DNA from: Trileptium ribeirensis
Lineage: Eukaryota; Nematoda; Enoplea; Enoplida; Thoracostomopsidae
Reading direction: 5' to 3'
DNA length: 64,000 nucleotides
Assembly: GCA_030248225.1 (NCBI GenBank)
Contig: JASANE010024981.1
Location: forward strand, 62,001-126,000
Part shown: positions 39,601 to 48,600 of the stretch, piece after piece
Position numbering within the stretch: position 1 is the first letter of the stretch
How the letters are laid out: each line of letters begins with the position of its first letter
The notes under the pieces: model-generated
Told to the model about the DNA's origin: nothing
What the model saw: the letters and a program-made list of their open reading frames with translations, nothing else
Databases searched by the model: none
Made by a program: the position numbers and the translations under genes

Positions 39601-42600
39601 TTTGGTCGGAACTGCAATATACATGCAATGTGTAATATGTTGTACACTTTTATTTGATCTATTTTGTTTAATATACATCGAAATATTCTGATTTTGAAGA
39701 TTTTACACTGTATCATGTTTAATCTAAAACGTATCACAAACTATGGAATGATTCGCTTATCCATCCATAACTCTCCAGACTTGCGTACAAATGGTTCAGA
39801 TTAAAATGCAACATTTCCTTACTGTTTCAGGACGTCGAAGGAAAAGTAAAGCTTGAACATTCAGGAAATGAATCTGATGAATGTGGTGTCGATACAATTA
39901 TTGCCCGTCGCAAAAAACCGGTCGCTATCGTAGATGCAATAACTAATATCCCTGAGCGAGGCAGATCTAGTTCGCGTGTCAATGTGAAGCCATCTCTGTC
40001 GACAACGAATCGCCGAAATGACATAGATATGACAAAGAATTCAGTTAGCGACAACGATAATAATAATAATTGCTCTAATTTGTCTATTGCTTCGCGCAGC
40101 TCGCCCAGGAAGCGAGAAAAGAGTGGAAACGATGCTGTTCCAAACGTGATTACCAAGTGTGATATTACAGTTACCTCCTTTTCAGACTCGATGAAACAGT
40201 ATAAAGCTAGTCCAAGTACAAGTACAAAGAATCAGCATTGTGCTGCGCCACGTGTCGACAAGAAATGTCGCAGTAATTGTACTGCTAGTAACAAATCACT
40301 GTCGACAGAATCCGGCCAGTACAACGATGCTCCAGCGGCAGGACCGTGTGCCACAGCAAGAACTAGTCATAAATTATCATCCAGTCGTATCCGACGCACC
40401 AATTTTTTCTTGTCTGGAAAAGACAACCGTTCTGGGGTTATTTATCAGCAAAATAATAAGTCTTTGGTGATGAATTCTCCACTTGCGGACAAAAATATAT
40501 CTAAATTACGAAGCCGCACACGCAATCAGTGTACAGCTAATAGAAGCTCGCGAAATGCTAACAAAGCCGCAAATAATCAATACTATTCTGTTGCCGATAC
40601 AAAATTATCCACTGCATCAAGTAAATGTTCTCAGGGACTTGAAAGTGTTCATAATAAATATGTTGGCGGCAATACAAATACAAATTTAAACTCGGTGTCA
40701 AAAACATGCTGGAACACTAAACTGTACAGAAGCAAGCCCCAACCAATTCAGAAGTTCGTACATACCTACAAATGCGACGAATTTTCCAAAAGCAACGACA
40801 GAAACAATATGTGTCTACATAATAAACAGCTCGCTTATGTCAAACTTTCAAAACAGCCTAAGTCGAGCAAAACGTCGCTGTCCGCATCGCGACATCACGG
40901 TGTGCCTCGTCGTTTCAGCAGCCGAACTTCCACTCGGCACTCATCGAGGGCCACCGCCGCTATTGTATCTCAGTCGCGATGGGCAGCAGGTCGTACTTTG
41001 TCACGAGTTGAAGTCAAGAAACCTTGCAGTAATTATGACGAGGCCAGCACGCAGTTCGGTCGTGCCAGACCAGCTAAGACACCACCGCAATCGTTAGTTA
41101 CGTCAGCGAACTCGGCGATTAAACCAAAATCTATTTCATCAAGTACCGCACCAGTTCTGACACCAAGGCAAACTGCAATATATAAATGCAGATCTGCTTC
41201 ATCCAATAAAAATGTTGACTCGAAAATGTTCAACAATAATGCGACATCAACCCCCAAATGTACTACTTCAACGTTTGTTGATCATTATAACCGTGCAAAA
41301 ATAAAGCTGAATACTAAGGGGAACGCGTATAACGATGTAATAAACATGGGTTCAGAAATACAGTCAGGATTGACAGCTGAGGAACTAGTCGGAGTGGTTC
41401 ATTCGACAGATAATCACAAATCACAACCCGAAATGTTGACGAGTGCCGTCGCGGCAACAATGGTGCGATCACGAGTTTTAAAGCGGAAAGCTTACATCGC
41501 ACCAAAAAGCTGCTATAATATTCGATCATTCCGCCCGGAAATGCAAAAACGACGGCATTCTATATTATACAAGCATGCATCAGGTATGTGTATAATCGTA
41601 TTTTTGCTTTATAATAGCTCACGCCCAGGGAGTAACCGGAATTCCGGTATGGTTTTTGCCGTTTGACATAAACCGCAACCGGAACATGGTTTTCCCCTGA
41701 ACCGGAATTCCAAAGTTCCGGTATTAAGCATTTTTAAATTTTCCGTATTTTTGCTTCACCTGTGGTCCAAACATATATATGTGATATATACACAATGATC
41801 AACCTCCAATACAACCAAACAAAAGAAAAGATTAATTTAGCAATTTGCCGTGTCAAACGTAAGTAGGACACATACTTTTAGTAGGAATTTTTCATCTTAT
41901 CCTGCATGAGTTTGTTAACAAAACACAGCCAGGTCAATGCTTGTAGCAGCTATTTTACACATTCAGAAGTCTGCTGGTGTGTTATATTTAAACCGGTCTA
42001 ACTAGGTAACACAGTATGGGCTATATGGAAGTACTTACCTGAAAGCTTGGCTAACATAATTTGCGTCAAGCACCAGGCAGTGCGCTTGTAAACTTTGTAA
42101 ATCAGTCTACATCGAAGTAATGCGGTGTTTACGTTACAACGTCCCCTACGTTTGGAACCTATGTACACCACACAGTGACATGCACACTGTCGGCAACAGG
42201 GTGTCTTCGCCACTCTCATGTTTTTTTATAAATTTTGTCCAACGTAGCTAGCTAGGGGAATTGCCACTTCTCGAAAGTGTCGAGCACACAGCGTGTCTTT
42301 TTGCAGTTTTATGGACAGTGTGCGCCATTCATCAGCGTTCATATGGCCTATATACAAATACCAAGAATTTAAAAAACCAACACAGCACAGATGGCTAATA
42401 AACCGCATTAGCTACACACGGTTACTGTTATAGTTAATTCGCGCCAAATCGGTAGCTAGGGGAATATCCCCGCTGTTTGGAACTTTTGTACCCCTGTAGT
42501 CACGCCCAACCTTATAGACAGTCAGGGTCACACCCATACCGTAAACCAATTTCCGATGGAGTACGACACACCCCTAGCTACCACATTTTTGTTTACTGTG

Positions 42601-45600
42601 TCGTACACACCCTTAGTTACCAATTTCGCGCGAAATAGCAGGAACAGATATCTTCTTTAGCTAATGCTATATATTAGTCAGCTATGTTGTGCAGATGGAC
42701 GGTTCAGGTTGCTGGTTCCGGTTTGGGTTATTCCCTGCTCAAGCCATATTAGTTCTGCCTGTAGCATCATGGTTCTTGATGTGGGTGAATGATGAGCCAC
42801 TTATAATAGGCTTTTTAACTAGTTAAACACCGATTTCACTGCGTGAGTCGTTAAAACTATGAAACGATGTCCGTGGGTTCAAAATGTAAAATTTTGACTC
42901 CTGAATTAACTAAATTAAACTAATTAAATTATGTAAAACTTTTGCATTTTTCAGTAAATTTAGCTGCACGCGGACGACTACAGTTCGTTTATAGGCTTTC
43001 TTAGTTGTAGAATACGATGAAAACAATTTTATTTTCTTAGTGTGCATCCCGTATCGCAAGCGCTAAGAACTTAATGGAATCTCGCGCGTCAAGATACCAC
43101 GAAATAGCGATTGCGTACACACTAGTTGCACTCGCTCATTTCCACATCGATACGCCAGTATCATATTTACTAGTATTGGTGTTATGTTAGCAATTGGTTA
43201 GATACTATCTAGTGATGCAAAGTCACTTCAGAGAGGCCGATTCGGGTTATCACTGCTCAGATTCGCAGAGTAGCATTTCAAGATTCCGGAACAGCAGGTT
43301 CAACGAAGGAACCTATTCGTCTAACCTGGACCCCTATTGTGAACCTCGCCAAAGACGCTACTCTTTCATTGGTTCAACTCCGATTACAATATTTTTTAAC
43401 AAAAAAAATGCAATTTTTCGATGTTGATCACGGAAGCTTTGTAACAGTGGTTTCTGGGTAACTAAATTGCCATCACATGGGCTCTCATTGCGGTCAGTGA
43501 TCACACTCAGAGGTTGACTAGTTTTAATAGTATACCATAGTCAAAGCGAATGCTGTTAATCAAATATTTCCTTAACTGCAAGCCGGCCCGTCAAAGTAAA
43601 AGCGATTCACTTGAACTAACTGACGAACGTAACAGGTGTCAGTATTGTACTCTGCAGTGACGTTTAAACAGGCTGGCAAACACACGTCGATAACTTTAGT
43701 TGTAATAAAATGTTTCAATGTTAGCCTTAAAACAGTCAGAGTTGGTGTTCCTGAACTTAGTGTAAAAACGTGTGCAATCAAAAAGCCTTAAGAACGGAAA
43801 CTCGTTAATTTATTATTAAACTTATTCAGCTTTTTCTAGATTAAAGGGGGACCTGTTCCGACCGCATGGGTCTTTACCGAATAAATAGCGGTCTGGACCG
43901 GTCCGGTTGCATCACCAATACTACCTTACAGTTTCGGTCAGGTATACGCATATTTTTCGCAGCCTTCGAAATATTAACAGCTGTTGTAGTTTGTCATTTC
44001 ACGCTTTGGTGTTTTAGTTTTAGGCACAATTATAGTTACTCCAAAACCAAATATTGCGACCACAGGCCATCCCATTAGAATTATACAACAGGTATGTTGT
44101 GCTAAATTAAAAAAAACATTGGGTTTTTATAGCAGTTTTACAAAGTTTGAGGGAGCATTTTCTATTCATTGAAAAAGTAGCTTTAGTAATATTTTGATTT
44201 TTTGTGAGTGGTGTGATAGTATAATATAATCTGCAGACATCAGGCTCTCCGTTAATTCTGAGTGTAGTGAATGAAACTAGCGTAGCGAAGTATTCTCACT
44301 GGCACAGTGGTAAATTTCGAAAAAATCCGTTCCTGATATTTTTGATATCACGCATAGCTCAACTTCGGCTGGGCGGATTGACTCAAACGAAAGCTCATTT
44401 GATAGCTTGAGGCCTATATTTGTATAGTTTAGTTGGGCTCGAAGCTCGACTCCAATGTCCCCACCGAAAAAAACGGACCAAATGTGCTCTGGCCAGGTCC
44501 TGAAGGGCCTCAAATATCACGTTACTTGTTGTAAATCGACAATCGATGTGGATATCTTAGTCAAGTTGAGCTCATTTTGTAGAGAAAATAAGCGTCTTTA
44601 AGTCTGTAAAAAGTGCTTTGCTTAGCGGTTCTCTTAGGATACAGGATTTGGATTTAAACCTACAATGGGCCCATGAGACCCAAAATACTCAAAAATGGTA
44701 ATATCTCCATAACCACTCGAGTTTGGTCTCATTCTGCAGAGAATTTATCCTCTAGTTGGAAGCAGGGTAATGCTATTGTCATTATTTTGCTGCAGGGTTG
44801 GGTCAAAAATATTTTCTCCACGGGCACATGGGACCCAATATACGCGGAAATGGTAATATCTCTTCAATCGCTCTAGCTGTGCATATAGGCCTGTTCAATT
44901 CATTTGGCAGAGAGCATTTCATCTTATGCAGCAACAAATTTTTGTGCTGCTATTGTTATTACTTACACTGCAAGGTTGTGTCTAAAAGATTTTTCGTTGG
45001 GCTCTTGGGATTCAAAGCACACGAAAATGGTAATATATATCTTCAACCCCTTGGTCTCATTTTGTAGAGCAATACATCTTCAATATACTTGAAAATTTCA
45101 AGCACAATAATGGGTGTATTTGGTGAACTATTCAAGCAACGTGGCTGATATTCGGTGACTCATTTTCTAATTTAGTGATGAATATAGCTGCGCATATCTC
45201 TCTAAATTACATATTAGTCAACACTCGCAATTCACTACATTGGCGATAAGAGAAGCTACTAATTCATTGTTGAGCAGTTCAGCGTCTGTTCAGCCATGTG
45301 GTTTGGTACGCTGCATAATTGGGTCAAATATGGATTTTTATACTGTCCAATAATACTAACTACGCAATAATTGGGCATATGTTCTCAACTATTCAAGCAA
45401 CATTTTTAATTATCGGCTGATTTTGTAAGTTGACACTCCACGTAGCTGTGCACGCTGCGTTTTCATAATGGTTACCTACGCTGCAGTGTTGGATCAATAT
45501 TTAGTTAATTGTTTTTAAGGACATAATGCGTAAGTGTATACATAAATTTTAGTGAAGGCTGACTTAATACATACTCAATACTCAAAATTTGGCGATGAAG

Positions 45601-48600
45601 CTACTAATTGCAATGGCCTGTCCACAACGGTGGGGGGTCCCTCTTTCCAAATTCTCCCATGTCCGTCCCACCCCCATGTTCATCTAATTCCGAAAATTTA
45701 TTATGTCTGAGAATTTACGTATGTTTTTGTTTGCAAATTGTTTTTAAACATTACCACTATTTAGAATTTTAAAATGTCGTTTTTTAGCTTGAAACTACAT
45801 TCACGCTAGTAAAAATGCATGAAAATATTTAGTATTTTTAAGCAAAATTTATCTCCCCCACTTTTAATTTTCCCCCGAGAATTAATATGGGGCCGCCCAA
45901 AGTTTCCTCTCACTTTTCGGAGGGCTGTGGACAGGCCAGTTGCTTAGGTAGTTGTATACTATGACATACGAGTGTTAATTTCTGGTTGATTTAGGATTAG
46001 CAGACGATTGATTTTGAACAACGTTTGTGAACAAACTTTTAGCAAAGAACTATAAATCTTGTAGTCTTTAACGCTGTGGTTCGTTGGAGGTATGGTTCCG
46101 AAGACTTGACAAGAGTAAGGCCAAATATAAATTGCACACAATTACAGTCCAGCGTGCATAATTTTGTTTTGTAACAATACGTTTGATATTAAAATGCAAT
46201 TGTGCAACCTACATGTAAGCTGACGTGCTAGGGTTTGGGTCGTAGTATAATTATTATAGTAATCAGTAGTAAATTGTGTGATGTGTGAATCGTGAATAAT
46301 AGTAAATTGTATAATGTTCACTAATTTTGACTGTAGAAATCGAAACTGATGAAAATCAAGTAACCTTATTATATTATATCAATGATTGGTTTGTGCGAAC
46401 AAGCTTGAAATTTAGAAAGTGATAAAATAATTTAAGGCAAATCTAAATCTAAAGTGCAACGAAATTTACGAAAAGATAGTCGAAGCGACGCTGAATCGTC
46501 TGCGGCAGGCTATGATGCAATTATTCACGACCGTATTCACAACCCAATCGACACTTGCGGTGCAAATGACAAATGCTTGAAGCCTCAGGAACAGCTTGTG
46601 GAATGGGTATGTTTTCGTTGGAAACTATCGTCAGCCTAAGAAATGATCGCCATATTTTAAATAAGTGATGAGTGCTCCAACAAGATTCAGAGAATGATCA
46701 TTTCTGGTGGTTACTGTGGACGCGATATGCAGATATTCATTTGATCTTACTGTTAAATCACATAAGGGTTTTTAATGCTGTCAAATTTCTGGATCTGTTT
46801 TGATAAGCTAAAATACATTTTATTACAAGACTTTTATCACGAATTCCCGGACTCACTAGCAATGTTAATTTCATGTTTCCTTGTCACAAAAAGTCGGTTT
46901 TTCTGCTTTTCAATGAATAACGTTGTATAACAAACGTTGTAACGAACATCTTTAAAATAAGATTATATCGTCTTTCAGAATGAACTCATTACTGTTGTGT
47001 GATGTAATGGTCGACTATCTATGAACATTAATTAGGCGACTTTTATTTGTTGTCGCGTCTGTGCCCTTTCGCCCAAGTGAAGGTCCTTCGACCTGAAAGG
47101 CAACACTCCATGCTGCAATGATGTCGAAATTATATTCACCGGACATTGGTGAAGTTCAAATTAGTAGCAATGAGAGATTTTGGGTGATATGGTTTGGGCG
47201 CCTTGTTGACACGTTTAGGGGATGGGGGCTGGCTTATACTAATCGCTGGTCTGAATTTATTACATATCTATAGCAATAAGCACTAATGCTAGTAAACTCT
47301 AGTAATAAAATCACTCTCATTCTTCTGTAGTGGATGTTTTTATAGCCATCAGGCTTTAATTTGTAAGTAAGAAACTAATGTACTGATATTAGTATATGAA
47401 TGGCGTGTCCTGCTCACTTTTGCACTAACACGGCAAATCTCTCTCATACACGAGATGGGTACACGTGTACTAGAGTTCAAAAGAAGAAAGCCTTTCCGGG
47501 CAATTGAAACGGAGCGAGCTGAGTTTCCACTGAGGTCGCTAGGTGGAAAATCGTTAACATTTTTCTTTTCTTTTGTCTGTCGCTATAACTCATTTTCGGA
47601 TGGACGATTTCGACAAATTTTTTATTCCACAGCACAAGTGATGACGAGGTGTTCTTTAGTTGAATGACAACAGTTCCGACACTATCTTTTTGTTCAAACT
47701 GGTAAAAAACACGCTTTGAGAGTTCATTGCCATATCTGGCCATACGGATAATAGTGTTTCGCAGTGTATATCTCGCAACATCGAAAAATGAAGACTGCGC
47801 AGAATCATCTCACCGAGATCTACACATTTGCTGACCATGACTTTGTTGTGGGTCCACGCCCTGGGCTACTGTGAGTCCTGATATGTTTCGTCGACCCGTT
47901 GCCGGAAATAGCGGTTTTTCAAATTTTGTATTGTCATGCTGTTTTTACATTTCAATGAGTGCCTATTAAGCTATGAAGCACGCTGGGTACGGTGGGTTTA
48001 CTATCTAGAGTACAGCTTGACGTTTCATTGGGTTTCAAGGAAAATGTGCGTTTTCATTTGTCTAATTATTTATTGTGTGCAGGGTATTAAGAATCTATTT
48101 CTGCAGGATGAACACATTGATTTGGTTAGAAATGTAGAGTTCAGTGTTCATATTTCATGCTTTTTCATGTGGTTGCAATGGCTTTAGGGTCAATGAAATC
48201 GATTTCCAGAATACATCCGATCTTCAGTAGTTTGGTACATGGCATCAAAAAAAGTCCATTGTAGTCTATCTAAAATATATGATGTTTTGCGGTATCCTGA
48301 ACACAAGGATTTGGCTATCTATAGTCCAGTGTTCATATTTTATGGCTTTTCATGTGTTTCAGTGGTTTTAAGGTCAATCAATTCAGTTTCCAGAATATAT
48401 AAGTATGTTTTCACCTTTGGTTACGTATTGCCTACAGGTCATCAAGAACGTCTACATAGATTTTGCGGTAGGCTGAATACGACGGTTTGGTTATCTATAG
48501 ACCAGCAAATAACATGGCGCTTGGTCTGCTGTTTTCGATGGGTCTAGGGTCGACGAGGTTTTATGATTTTCAATGGGCTCAGGGTTCAAGAGGTTTTAGG

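Noticed and set aside
42226..42408. THAP-like LCARHF motif on the minus strand
   Set aside because: Only six residues match and the Cys pattern of a THAP domain is absent; it lies in a non-coding hAT-like element.
44024..44078. Tail of the 70-residue frame starting 43866 as coding sequence
   Set aside because: That frame stops within the exon bounded by strong splice sites; the other frame, phase-matched to its neighbours, is the better reading.
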